A stretch of 11,917 nt of DNA, taken from positions 1 through 11,917 of the forward strand of contig NWUY0300009612.1 of assembly GCA_004151065.3 (NCBI GenBank), written 5' to 3'. Of this stretch, positions 1 to 8,648 are shown piece by piece. The notes under the pieces are model-generated. The model did not search any database, was not told the DNA's origin, and saw nothing but the letters and a program-made list of their open reading frames with translations. Each line of letters starts with the position of its first letter. Position 1 is the first letter of the stretch. The translations under genes were made by a program, and so were the position numbers. The DNA is from Larix sibirica. Taxonomy: Eukaryota > Streptophyta > Pinopsida > Pinales > Pinaceae.

Positions 1-1080
1 AACATTTTCTCTCCAACTTTGAAGCTTTGTTATGATCTCTTTTTATTTTCACAACCCTTCTACATGTCTTGGGTACTCTTTAGACTTTGTTGTACATGCT
101 TTACCATACTTTCAATTTCCATCTCTTCCAGGGTATCACTTGGGTTAGTTGTGCCTCCAAGTTGTCCCAACCAACTGAGGAATTACACTTTCAATTATAT
201 AGGACTTTAAACGAACTCTTCTTAAGAGAATGATGATACCCATTGTTTTAGGCAAATTCTATAGAGGGAGGCTAGTCCTCCAAACTCCCTAGTTGATTCA
301 TTACATATATTTCAAGCATATCTTCCAAAATACTATTGACCCTTTCCATATAACCATCTATCTATGGATGGTAGGATATACTAAAGCCTATGTTTGTGTG
401 CAACTCACAAAACAAAATCTACAAAAACTTAGACGTAAACTTTGTGTTGTGGTCTATAATAATTACCTTTGTCACACCATGCATCCTAACTACTTATTGG
501 ATCAAGATGTGGACAATATCATATGTCCTATGAGTAATTTTAACTGGAATGTAATGGTAATCTTCGTTAGATGGTCGATTACTACCAACATTAAGTCATT
601 ACCCCCAAAAGTACGTGGTAATCTAGAGATGAAGTCCATGGATATTTCTTCCCATTTCGAAGAGGGTATATCTAAAGGGTTCAACTTCCCAACTGAATGT
701 TGATGTTACACCTTTATATGTTGCTATTCTAAGCACTTGGAAAAATAAGTGGCAATGTTAGAGTTTAGTTATGACCAATAGTATAGATGCTTCATACTTG
801 ATAAGTCCTTTGGTATCCTAGGTGTCTAGAATAGGGGTATCATGTGTTCCATGAAACGACTCCCTTTTTAACTCCTTGTGGTCTGGGATATATGTTTGAT
901 TCCTCCTTAGTACTACCACATATTTAGCTAGGTGGTAGTCATCATACCATTTGACCTATTTTTTCCATCCAATTCTTCCTTTGTGATAGAACTCGTCATA
1001 GTTCTTGGTACTACTTGTCTTCCTTGGATTGCATCGAGATCATTGTCCTAAAATCCGATTGAGCTTGGGAAATTGTTCCT
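1..1080 (-). pseudogene. Integrase remnant, cut by the window edge
   Basis: Integrase inserts the element DNA into the genome. The N-terminal zinc-binding region survives as fragments: ESFHGTHDTP, then after a frame change PYSRHLGYQRTYQV (about 795-840) and KVxHQHSVGKLNPLDI (about 670-720). The catalytic core starts in an open stretch at 502-684 with SSKWEEISMDFISRLPRTFG and VVIDHLTK. The first catalytic Asp is at about 634-636. Further on, VRMHGVTKVIIIDHNTKFTS (about 435-490) keeps the second Asp, and YMERVNSILEDML (about 300-355), in another frame, keeps the Glu. Towards the window edge, SFKVGEKMF (about 2-27) matches the start of the C-terminal domain. The D, D and E residues thus all survive, but in different frames and separated by stops. 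Confidence 0.92.
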
Positions 1081-1084
1081 ATAT

Positions 1085-1444
1085 GCCATCTTTGACTCAT
1101 GACATCTGCTGCTAGATTCTCTTTCCATTTTATTTGTAGAATGTCATAGTCATAGTTGCTCATAAATTTTTCCCAACATTATTGCTTAACATTCAACTAT
1201 GGTTGAGTTTACAAGTACCTTAAACTCTCATGATCTGTCCATAATTCAATTTTTTTCCAATTAGATAATGTCGCCATGCCTTTATGGTGTGCAGTATTGC
1301 AAGGAACTCCCAGTCACGAGTTGGGTACTTCTAATCATAAACATTCAGTTTTCTCAACTCACAAATTACTACTCTCCCTTCCTCCATGACTCCTCCAATG
1401 TCATCTCCACTAGTAGCACTACACACTAGGAAGTCCCCTCAAAA
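1085..1444 (-). pseudogene. RNase H remnant
   Basis: RNase H removes the RNA strand after reverse transcription. The order on the minus strand is LHDFEGTS, stop-interrupted; then FLVCSATSGDDIGGV (about 1395-1440); GRVVICELRKLNVYD, a TAG, KYPTRDWEFLAILHTIKAW and RHYLIG (about 1270-1380); and after a frameshift IELWTDHESLRYL (about 1210-1250). The last of these contains the conserved TDH.SL. The fragment KENLAADVMSQR (about 1090-1130) corresponds to the conserved GKEN.vADaLSR end of the domain. In my alignment from memory, the first catalytic Asp of the 'SDAS' motif appears as Ala (SATS). Stops and a frame break rule out function. It continues directly from the reverse transcriptase, as in all Ty3/gypsy elements. 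Confidence 0.88.
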
Positions 1445-2390
1445 TCATGGAGTATTAACACATCTTCCATCATGATTAATGTCTCGGTTTCTTGAAATCC
1501 TTTCTTGTGCACAATGGTTTAGAGGAACTTAACTCGTTTTCCCTGCAATTTTGAAAAAGGGCCTATAATATTTGAGAAGTCTTTGACAAGCCTGCAATAG
1601 TAGCTAGTTAATCCCAAGAAGAAACTTCTTACCTCTATTGTTTTATTCAAAGTTGGCCAACTAGAAATATTATTTATTCTTAGGGTCCACTTTTAGTCCT
1701 TCCTTGGATATTATGTGTCAAATATATTGGATTTCCTTATTGTATAAATCACACCTACCCAACCTAACATACAATTGTTGCTCTCACAACATCTGCAACA
1801 CTATGTAGAGATGCTCTTATATAGATACCTTTGGAATACATCATTCATTAACCTTAGAAATATTGCGAGGGCATACATAAATCCAAAAGGTAAGACTAGG
1901 AAACCATAATGCAAGTATATAGTCTAAAAGGTAGTATTTGGTATGCCAGCTTCTTCAACTCTTATTTGGTTGCATCCAGATGTTAAATCTAGTTTTGAGA
2001 ACAACTTCACTCCCTTGAGCTAATAAAAAAATTTATAATTCTTGGCAAGGGGTACTGGTTCATGATCCTTTCTTTGTTTAACATCCTATAATTAATGCAT
2101 ATTTGAAAGGTTCCATCCTTCTTCTCAATCAATAACACAAGAGCTCCCGAGGTGAAGCACTTGGTTAGATGAAACCCTTGTCTAACAGTACTTGTAACTT
2201 CATCTTAAGCTCGCCCAACATATTATTCCCCATTCTATATTGTGTTGTTGATATCGGGGTCACCCCAAATATCATGTCTATCTTATAATTCACTTCTTAG
2301 GTTGGTGGCAACCCTGGAAATTCTTCTAAAAATACATCCAAAATTTCCTTGATTATGGGTATATTCTTTATTTCCATACTTGATTCTTGT
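1445..2390 (-). pseudogene. Reverse transcriptase remnant with deleted YxDD box
   Basis: The domain copies element RNA into DNA. Blocks in order on the minus strand: the linker ILDVFLEEFPGLPP (about 2305-2365), YKIDMI and the YRMGNN motif, LLDKGFI followed by a TAA and PSASP (about 2150-2190), then after a one-base frameshift [18 protein letters not shown] and [36 protein letters not shown] (about 1876-1910), MNDVFQRYL and finally the thumb/connection blocks QLYVRLGRCDLYNKEIQYI, HIISKEGLKVDP and EVRSFFLGLTSYYCRLVKDF. The catalytic LDLTSG Asp is kept, but the segment that should hold YxDD is missing: RYLYK runs straight into EHLYIVLQML near 1813-1820. At least six stops and three frame changes are present. 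The identification is very strong, and the copy is clearly dead. Confidence 0.93.
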
Positions 2391-2439
2391 GATGTTTTAG
2401 TACATGAATGACATATCATTTACATGTTTTATGCACATT

Positions 2440-2860
2440 ACTCTTGGTCTACTTGTCTAATATTCATCTGACCATTGTGGGAATATTTTCTACATGAATG
2501 ATACTAATTTTTTCTTGATAATCCATGCATTCAAGTTTCTTCTTATAGCAATCCACCTTGCCCTTGTGAAGTTCCAACCAATCCTACCCAATTATCTCTT
2601 CATAAGCTCCCAAGTCTAGTTCATGAAAACATATTCTGTTGCTCCATCCCTCTAGGTACACCACACATCTATCAATTACTTGGTTGAATTGTGTCTTAGC
2701 ACCATTTATTGTTTGCACCTTCCATGGGCCTTGGAACTTCTTGGCGATGAAATTACAATCAACCACCATCATAGGGATTTGAAACTATGAGTGCCTTCAA
2801 TGTCAATCAACAAGGTATAAGGTGGACTTGATACAATACCTATAGCTTATACGAGGGAAG
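2440..2860 (-). pseudogene. Retropepsin-type aspartic protease remnant
   Basis: This enzyme normally cleaves the Gag-Pol polyprotein. The active-site strand is visible as LLIDIEGTHSF (2781-2813). The catalytic Asp is kept (2802-2804), but the Ser-Gly that should follow it is Ile-Glu, so activity is very unlikely. Downstream, an open stretch at 2584-2772 carries VDCNFIAKKFQGPWKVQ and the late core LDLGAYEEIIG, the conserved strand before 'DWLE' in plant gypsy proteases. A TAG stop at 2584-2586 splits IIG from DWLELHKGKVDCYKKKLE, which continues in the same frame; CAG to TAG would explain it. A further TGA follows after about 34 codons. The fold order (Asp loop, middle strands, IIG strand) is complete, so the identity is well supported. 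Confidence 0.82.
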
Positions 2861-3945
2861 CCTGATATTCTACTTGGTTACTGTCCACTGTTGCATACAA
2901 ATTTCTTCTTACTACATCCCCTACTAGTTCTTCTAGTTCCAAGTGGTTCATTGTTCCCTTGGTATAATTTTTCCTCTTTGAGAATTTATAAGCCTTGCTC
3001 CTGAATCTTATACATTCCAAACATTTGACTCCTTGGTACATAGGTCCTACATTCTCACGTGCTTTGTCGTATTTATTTTCCTCAGGTGGTGGTGCTAGAT
3101 TGGAGTCCCATTGATCTTACTTTTGTATCCAAGTCTTCTAGTGATTGATTCTCTGATTAAGCTTGCCACTTAGTTCCTTTCTTCGTTGAGGATTTTCTAT
3201 ACATATTTTGATCATTTGCATTAATTTTCAAGGTATTTTGTGAGGGTCTTGACTCTGTCTTTAATTTGATCCTGAAGTCGTCTAATAAATCTCTCAACTT
3301 AGGATTCCACACTGAGTCAATTGATGTATTTATCCAATTTCAGGAATTTGTGCTCATACTCCTCTTCTATCATGCTTCACTAGTACTCATCTTCCTTCTT
3401 GTGGTAGTGAACTCGCTCAAGTACCCATCCTTGAAGTGTCTCTTGAATTGGTTCCAATCTAGGTGTTCCTCATATGCTTTCTCTTTACTCTTGATATGGT
3501 TTTACCAAAGGTTCATGTCATCCATCTATTGATAACTACCAAAATTGGTCTTTTCTAATGGATTGAATTCATATAACATCATGTGCCTCTCAATGTTCAC
3601 CAACGAGGCATTACCCTCATTCCCCCTTTTGACAATCCCATCGGAAGTGAGGGCCTTCTACCTCCTTAATTCATAATCCAATTTGGAACATTTGATAGGC
3701 TCCCCCTCCTAGTTTGGATTCTTACCTATTTATGGACTCTTTCTATTGACTTTTCAATTTGGATCCCAAGTATTCCAACAACCCCTTGCTTTCTCAAATT
3801 TAAGAATATTGGTCATCAAATTGGCTATTTAATGTATGAACTTCTCAAGAAATATTTTCATAACTTCATTCATCATTGAGGGGAAGATGACCTCTCGGTC
3901 GGCCCCCGTTTTCATACTCTTTGTCCGTGAACTAGATGTGTCCAT
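2860..3945 (-). pseudogene. gag: gag remnant (capsid and zinc-knuckle region)
   Basis: Gag forms the retrotransposon particle and binds its RNA. The likely start is the ATG at 3945, followed by a Ser/Thr/Lys-rich N-terminus (MDTSSSRTK). The frame breaks at a TAA about 38 codons on. The capsid core that follows is recognisable: a block reading LDWNQFKRHFKDGYLSEF (about 3408-3462) matches the family pattern of a Trp, then FK.HF, then YLSE. After a frame change comes EYEHKFLKLDKYIN (about 3325-3366) and then VERFIRRLQDQIKDRVKTL (about 3250-3306), the typical end of the Retrotrans_gag domain. A zinc knuckle follows at 2982-3023. At least five stops and one frameshift interrupt it. The family normally has about 300-400 residues here, which agrees with the space available. 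The domain call is firm; its exact 3' limit is not. Confidence 0.82.
2982..3023 (-). other. Degenerate gag zinc knuckle (CCHC with two ligands lost)
   Basis: The peptide reads C-L-E-C, four residues, Ser, four residues, Phe. This is the exact CX2CX4HX4C spacing of the nucleocapsid zinc knuckle, with the His replaced by Ser (codon AGC) and the final Cys replaced by Phe (codon TTC, one base from TGC). Position between the capsid core and the protease is as expected. Because two of four ligands are gone it would not bind zinc. Confidence 0.6.
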
Positions 3946-4130
3946 ACGCAATCTTTTTTAGCAATAATAGGAGGGCCCATTAGTGATTAATAATGGATCC
4001 AAGACTTGGGTACTTGTGTGTGGACAATCTATAGGTTATTATGCTTAAGCTCCTCGAGAGATGAGGATGCATCATCACCATAGGCTGAGCACATGGAGTA
4101 ACCTAATAGTTACTAATTGGGGTTTATGAG
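3946..4130 (-). other. Retrotransposon 5' leader between primer-binding site and gag
   Basis: This 185-base stretch lies between the primer-binding site and the gag ATG at 3945. No coding signal was seen on either strand. It corresponds to the untranslated leader, which normally carries the packaging and dimerisation signals; none can be identified by eye. Confidence 0.55.
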
Positions 4131-4146
4131 GGTCCATGGGGTACCA
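4131..4146 (-). other. Degenerate primer-binding site (tRNA-Met type)
   Basis: The minus strand reads TGGTACCCCATGGACC. Plant LTR elements primed by initiator tRNA-Met have TGGTATCAGAGC here, often followed by CATGG. The TGGTA start and CCATGG are present; the middle TCAGAG is reduced to CC. It sits four bases inside a TGTCA end that would close the LTR, exactly where a primer-binding site belongs. Position is strong evidence, sequence moderate. Confidence 0.55.
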
Positions 4147-5280
4147 CATATGACAAGAATAAAAGGAATTTTTTTTTACATACATATTGCATCTAATGAA
4201 CTCCCTTTAGGGTTTTTCTTTCTTTCCAATGTGTTGACCGATGACTATGCTGAGTAACGTGTATCACATCGAGAGTATATGCAAGGGTGTCCTAAACACC
4301 TCTAGAAATTGACTACTTATACTCTAACAATAGTTGATTTGAGTATGGGAAAGCTTCGCTTAGAAACTCATGTCTCCATAACTAGAATCCGGTCTCCTTA
4401 TCACACAACCATTATTTGGTCCTTAAATATACTGATTACCTAGGATACAAAACCAAGGGGACATGAAACTTGCACCCCAATTGATATGAAGGAATATACA
4501 TGGGAATGTTGTGCTCCCTAGCATGATTAATATGTGTATTTTCTACAGATGAAATAATACAATGTATTTTGAAAATAAAAGTGCATAATATGAAATATAG
4601 TATAGATAGCAATAACATGAAATTTACTTGCTTAGAAAGAGGGGAAGAAATAAATTCAAGGGTGGCAGGAGTTGTCATGTACCCAGTGACCTATCGGTGA
4701 CTCTTGGGTCACCAGTATTGAGCCTGCTAATTGAATTTGGCTTTGATATTCAAATTCATTTTTCTTTTGTTTTAATTAAATAGTTACAACAAAAATAAAT
4801 ATATAGTCGCTAATAAAATGAATATAGAGTCTCTACATATTATCTCCATGGAAATGCACTTTCCAATGCCATTACTTCTATCCTTTTAATTCATACAATG
4901 ACAACAATTCAATCACATAGAAATAAATACCAAACATTTCTACACAAATGAAGACTTATCTAAAAATATGACCAACTAACTACAAACCAAGGATGTTCCT
5001 CCCAGTTTTAAGATTCGTCAAGCCATATATTTCTTTGACAGAGCCACCCCCGAGATGGGGCTAACCATCCAAAAGAAGGTACTGAGTTTTTGCTATAGCT
5101 ACCAATCCTCTATTCTCAGTTTGGCTCCTATTCCCCGTTTTGGTGATGGTGATACAACCATTCGTGGCTTAGGTCTAACAGTGATGATGGTTCCCATGTA
5201 AGAATGATGAAACAATGGTCTAGTACCCAAAATGGGTGTCTCTAGCATGAAGGAATGATGGAAGATTGGGTTATCTCTCA

Positions 5281-5289
5281 CTATTTATA
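5281..5289 (-). promoter_or_regulatory. Candidate TATA box of the LTR promoter
   Basis: The minus strand reads TATAAATAG, a near-consensus plant TATA box, inside the LTR and roughly a quarter of the way in from its outer end. Transcription of the element would start about 25-35 bases downstream, near 5250. No supporting poly(A) signal could be fixed. Confidence 0.5.
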
Positions 5290-5516
5290 TGCATGGTTGA
5301 GACTATCCAAGTGGCACCAAGGTTGATGGGAACTAGCCACTTGACATCATTGTGGTTGGACACTTTTCTGCCTTTTCTAAGGAGAGTTGGACAAGTCGCA
5401 TACTTGGAATTGGACATCTTTCCACCCTCCAATCCTAGGCTTAGGATGATCACTCTCCCCCTTGTTGAAGGATATCCCCCCATCTCTTCTTTGTCCTTCT
5501 TGCTCTACAACAGTCG

Positions 5517-5540
5517 TGTACATTTTATATAAAATGTACA
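5517..5540. repeat. 24-bp perfect palindrome in the LTR U3
   Basis: The sequence is TGTACATTTTAT followed by its exact reverse complement, with no spacer. It lies about 80 bases from the outer LTR end and upstream of the TATA-like box, where enhancers of plant LTRs are often found. It could form a cruciform or bind a dimeric factor; neither can be shown from sequence. Confidence 0.8.
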
Positions 5541-5622
5541 TAATTACATCGTTCAACTTTGGCTTCTATCCATATCATCCATATTTACATAATTTCATTT
5601 TGGGGTCAAACGGGGTGTTACA

Positions 5623-5636
5623 TTCCCCTCCCCCTT
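5623..5636 (-). other. Polypurine tract abutting the LTR
   Basis: On the minus strand the bases just before TGTAACACCCC are AAGGGGGAGGGGAA, an uninterrupted purine run. In LTR retrotransposons such a tract primes plus-strand DNA and lies immediately 5' of the 3' LTR. Its presence here means this LTR was the 3' LTR of an element whose body lies at higher coordinates. Confidence 0.78.
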
Positions 5637-5890
5637 AATTTATGCACCGTCCTTGCTGCATCTTCAATGCTATATATACAATGATAGAATTAAACATGTC
5701 TCAAAATAGGTACACTATATCGTTGCACAACCTCCTTTAGTTTCCAAGTTGCTTTATCAACCATATTTTCCATAGTTCTCTTGGTCTTGAAATATGATAT
5801 ATTTGCCAGCCATCTCATCCAAAATGTACTAACATTTATCCTCCACTACCTTAGTTTTCTATCTAGACTTAACACATCTACATGTACCTA
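5637..5890 (-). pseudogene. Possible 3' pol remnant of a second gypsy element
   Basis: Between the polypurine tract and about 5890 the minus strand can be read as DKATWKLKEVVQRYSVPIL (about 5702-5758). This resembles the 'EATWE' block and following acidic/basic helix at the C-terminal end of gypsy Pol, and in this family that block precedes the polypurine tract by about 100-200 bases, as here. Further upstream ILDEMAGKY in another frame may be part of the same tail. The match is short, several frames are needed, and no integrase core follows to the right, so the second element is truncated at or near 5890 or too decayed to see. This is an inference supported mainly by the polypurine tract. 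Confidence 0.42.
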
Positions 5891-6102
5891 TGTCATTCAT
5901 TAGCAAAAATTATGCATGTTATAATTATTCTCATAAAATAGTCATAATGTCTATAACAATTTTCCAATTCCAAAATATAAGAAGACATATACATTTCATC
6001 AAATAAGTAGGAAATCTCTATCCAATACTTATCTGCATTCACATTTATTTCTTTTCACAAGGTTGCCACATGAAATATTTAGCTCACTTCTCTTCTTGAC
6101 AC
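5891..6102. other. AT-rich non-coding stretch
   Basis: No open frame, RNA gene or repeat could be supported here. The sequence is rich in T and A and poor in G on the plus strand. Confidence 0.5.
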
Positions 6103-6424
6103 ACAAGGAATGGGGCTCCCTTCTCTGAGTTAACAGTCCCTCGGCCTCCCTTGTATGAGTTAATAGTACCTCAAGTTTGTTACCCCGATTCACTTCAAGT
6201 GCACAATACAAGGAGTGGGGTTCCCTTCTCTGAGTTAACAATACCTCGGGTTTGTTTCCCCAATTCCCTTCTGGTGCTCCAGCACAAGCTGACTATGGAA
6301 TCTTCGTGCTGTGATTCTAATGTCTTGAATCGCTCCCAACAAATTAATTAGAGTTTCCTCTTCTTTGCAATCACTCACCCTCTAGGCTTAGGAATCCCCT
6401 TCTCTGAGTCAATAGTCCTTCGGG
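6103..6424. repeat. Dispersed imperfect repeat family, four copies
   Basis: Three good copies and one poor copy share a core like TTCTCTGAGTTAACAGT followed by CCTCGG: copy A 6103-6143, degenerate copy B 6153-6172, copy C 6207-6250 and copy D 6391-6424. A and C also share an upstream ACAAGGA.TGGGG and a CTCCC/TTCCC. B and C share a downstream TTTGTT(A/T)CCCC. The start-to-start offsets of the core are 30, 75 and 174 bases, all multiples of three. On the minus strand this gives a repeated peptide of the type EGLLTQRREPHSL. I cannot tie it to a known gene or satellite. Confidence 0.65.
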
Positions 6425-7998
6425 CAATCCATCATTTACCCAAGGATTTCTTGCACAAGAAGAGTACAACTTTAGGGTTCTCATGTCTTTGCAGTGGCCT
6501 TCTTCCCGAGCTTTCCAACTTACAATTTCCACCATGGGATCATAGTAAGTATATTTACCATCCACCTATATCATAAACAAAAACATACATGTATTAAGAA
6601 TCATACTTTTACATATCAAATAGTATTGGAAATCATTATCTTCACAATTAAATTTCCCAATAAGAATATTGAGTTCCACACATAATACTTATCCTTCAAA
6701 TGGAAAGAGAAATAATCGATGTCTTCGTTTTGGTTCACTTTTACTGCCATATCTACGAAATCTTCTTCTTTTACACAACTCTGTTATTTCGACAGAGCAT
6801 TCTTATAGACCATCCAATGTGACTACTTTTCATGCATTTCTTTCACTGCATCCACAACAATTCCAATTCAAGGCATTGTTGTTTTAGCTCTTCCAGGCCA
6901 TAACTCATGGTCTCCCTGCAATGTGTCCTCGGACATCCGAATTTTAATTAACTATGCGGTCATTCACATAGTGTTTTGTCCTTTACATATGATAGTGCTC
7001 AATTTTTTTTATGTTCTTATGCTTGTTGCTATGTCCAAAACAACTCTACCTGCAATATGCTCTTTTAACATAATTTTCAAATCAACCAAACAAAAATGAG
7101 TATTCATTCATATACTCATTTATTTTCAACATTCATAATAACCCATTAAATTATATTATAATTATAATATCAACCATTCAATCATTTTCAACCGCTAACA
7201 TTTTAAATGCAACAAAATACCATTATTCACATATGTATTGCCGGCACATAAACTTTCTCATAATGTAATCAACACATGTGCCAACATGCACATTTGCATA
7301 ATCTACTTATGCATATTCACTCAATGCATCGTTGCATTGATTCAAGAATGCCATAATGCTAACTCTTATGATCTTCCATGATATGTTGAAGGATTCAAAC
7401 AACACCTTGACACATCATCCATCCACCTCACAATTACTTGTTTGATCATCTCGATGCCCTCCTCTTCATTCCAAACATTACAACAAGAATATACTTCTTT
7501 AGTGCTCTTTAGTGTTGGAAAAGAGGTCGCAATCCAAGACATTCTTCACAAGCAAGGATATTTTTTATATTTGTGTGGCGTTATAGCCTTCCCAATTTCA
7601 ACAACACATGGCCTCACACATGTTTATTTCACATATCATCTATTTCCCCAAGCATGCGTGTAATACTCATTTGCAATGGTTATTAAATATTAACCGTTCC
7701 CATCATGACACACTAACTCCTACATGCATCAAAATATTCTAAGAGCTTTTTAACCCAAGACTTTATTCCTTTATCTTAATTATGTATCGATGACATACAT
7801 GCATTCAAATGTTGTCATCATGAACATATCAATGAATATATCCAACATGATTGAAGGAATTCTTACCTAATTCCTTTCAATACTCATGCAACATAGGCAT
7901 GATCATTCCCATACCTGTATGGTTTCCATCCACACCTTATGTTACCTAATCAACTGGTGTTTTCATGGGAGCTCACATCATTCTTTCCATGAACCTCT
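6425..7998. other. AT-rich intergenic DNA without recognisable gene
   Basis: Short open stretches occur (for example 7442-7663 on the plus strand, 73 codons, and 6371-6565 on the minus strand, 64 codons), but none shows a known motif or a longer reading frame around it. The plus strand has far more C than G. An 18-bp perfect AT-only palindrome lies at 7153-7170. No tRNA, rRNA or spliceosomal RNA was recognised. Confidence 0.5.
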
Positions 7999-8021
7999 TG
8001 TAATGTCCCTCAAAATACACC
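7999..8021 (+). other. Possible LTR start (TGTAATGTCCC)
   Basis: The plus strand reads TGTAATGTCCCTCAAAATAC, which resembles the TGTAA...CCC beginnings of plant LTRs. No polypurine tract precedes it, and neither an inner LTR end nor a primer-binding site was found downstream, so it may be chance. Confidence 0.2.
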
Positions 8022-8079
8022 CTAAAAAAAACTTTTCTTAAGGGTCTCTGCAATGTCGTAAAACACATGTTTACATAAA

Positions 8080-8168
8080 TTAACTTCGGCACTGATCACT
8101 TAAGTGATGTTCTCCTTGTAACTGAGAAGATTAACTTCAGTATTAGTAAGTTGCGTGATGCTTCCTTG
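8080..8168. repeat. Diverged direct repeat pair, about 40 bp units
   Basis: The units 8080-8119 and 8131-8168 both run from TTAACTTC(G/A)G to (T)CCTTGT with GTGATG in the middle. The first unit contains a perfect 14-bp palindrome, ATCACTTAAGTGAT (8095-8108), lost in the second. No function can be assigned. Confidence 0.5.
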
Positions 8169-8648
8169 TTTTCACTCCTTGCATTTATGTTCGTTCTTTC
8201 GTAACTACTACAAAGGTTGAACAGTCGTCCTTATTCAGAATTATCTCATTTATTTCAACTAGGAATTAGAATAACCCTCTTCAAATTCTTCCTATCCAAA
8301 TTAGAAATATAAGACTTATATATTTCCTTTTAAAGCAATGATGATTCTCCAATATGGGAGTTTAGACTATCCAATCATCCAATCAATGATGTATAACTTT
8401 TATATATTTAAATCAATAACTATATAAGGAATGGAATATCCAACTTCCAATTCCTTCCTATATAATAAGGATGCATTTTCCATATAATTACATACAATAA
8501 TTATATTAAGATTTAGAAATAGAACACCTTACACATCTTATGTAATTATAACATACATGTATTCTATAACCATACTCTCAAGACTATAATTCTATTTTTC
8601 CTTACATGTGTTATGTAAATAAAATATCATCAATATAAACATAGAAAA
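8169..8648. other. AT-rich non-coding stretch
   Basis: No gene signal. An imperfect inverted repeat lies at about 8420-8465 (CTATATAAGGAATGGAA against TTCCAATTCCTTCCTATATA). The last 50 bases may be a very degenerate further copy of the tandem unit that follows. Confidence 0.45.

Larger units (their letters stand above)
1..5622 (-). mobile_element. Decayed Ty3/gypsy LTR retrotransposon, 3' end beyond window
   Basis: The minus strand carries, from right to left, an LTR, a primer-binding site, gag, protease, reverse transcriptase, RNase H and integrase. This order is diagnostic of Ty3/gypsy; copia elements place integrase before the reverse transcriptase. Every domain is recognisable only as short blocks spread over different frames, with many in-frame stops and at least three one-base-scale frameshifts. 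Several stops look like C-to-T decay of CAG or CGA codons, as expected of a long-methylated copy. The left edge of the window cuts the integrase C-terminus, so the 3' LTR is not visible. Motif style (the EFPGLPP block before the reverse transcriptase, LLDKGFI, and a basic integrase tail) resembles plant chromovirus-like lineages, but I did not find a clear chromodomain, so the clade is open. It cannot move on its own. Confidence 0.9.
4151..5622 (-). repeat. Long terminal repeat, about 1.47 kb
   Basis: The outer (5') end on the minus strand reads TGTAACACCCCGTTTGACC, the classic start of many plant gypsy LTRs, and is preceded directly by a purine tract. The inner end is placed at ...CTTGTCA (4151), four bases before the primer-binding site, giving a TG...CA structure of about 1472 bases. 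A TATA-like box lies at 5281-5289, about 330 bases from the outer end, consistent with a U3 of that size. No protein is expected; the short open frames on both strands here are probably chance, with one possible exception noted separately at 5368-5442. The outer boundary is well supported, the inner one less so, because no second LTR copy is in the window for comparison. Confidence 0.75.

Noticed and set aside
293-703. Longest open frame in the window, 136 codons, plus strand
   Set aside because: It lies antisense to the integrase core remnant, whose conserved blocks are clear on the minus strand; the plus-strand peptide shows no family features.
3266-3532. 88-codon plus-strand open frame with a hydrophobic, membrane-like sequence
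   Set aside because: It is antisense to the gag capsid core; the hydrophobic look comes from reading the complement of a Lys/Glu-rich coding sequence.
4436-4678. 80-codon minus-strand open frame
   Set aside because: It lies inside the LTR, has no recognisable motif, and LTRs of this kind do not normally encode proteins.
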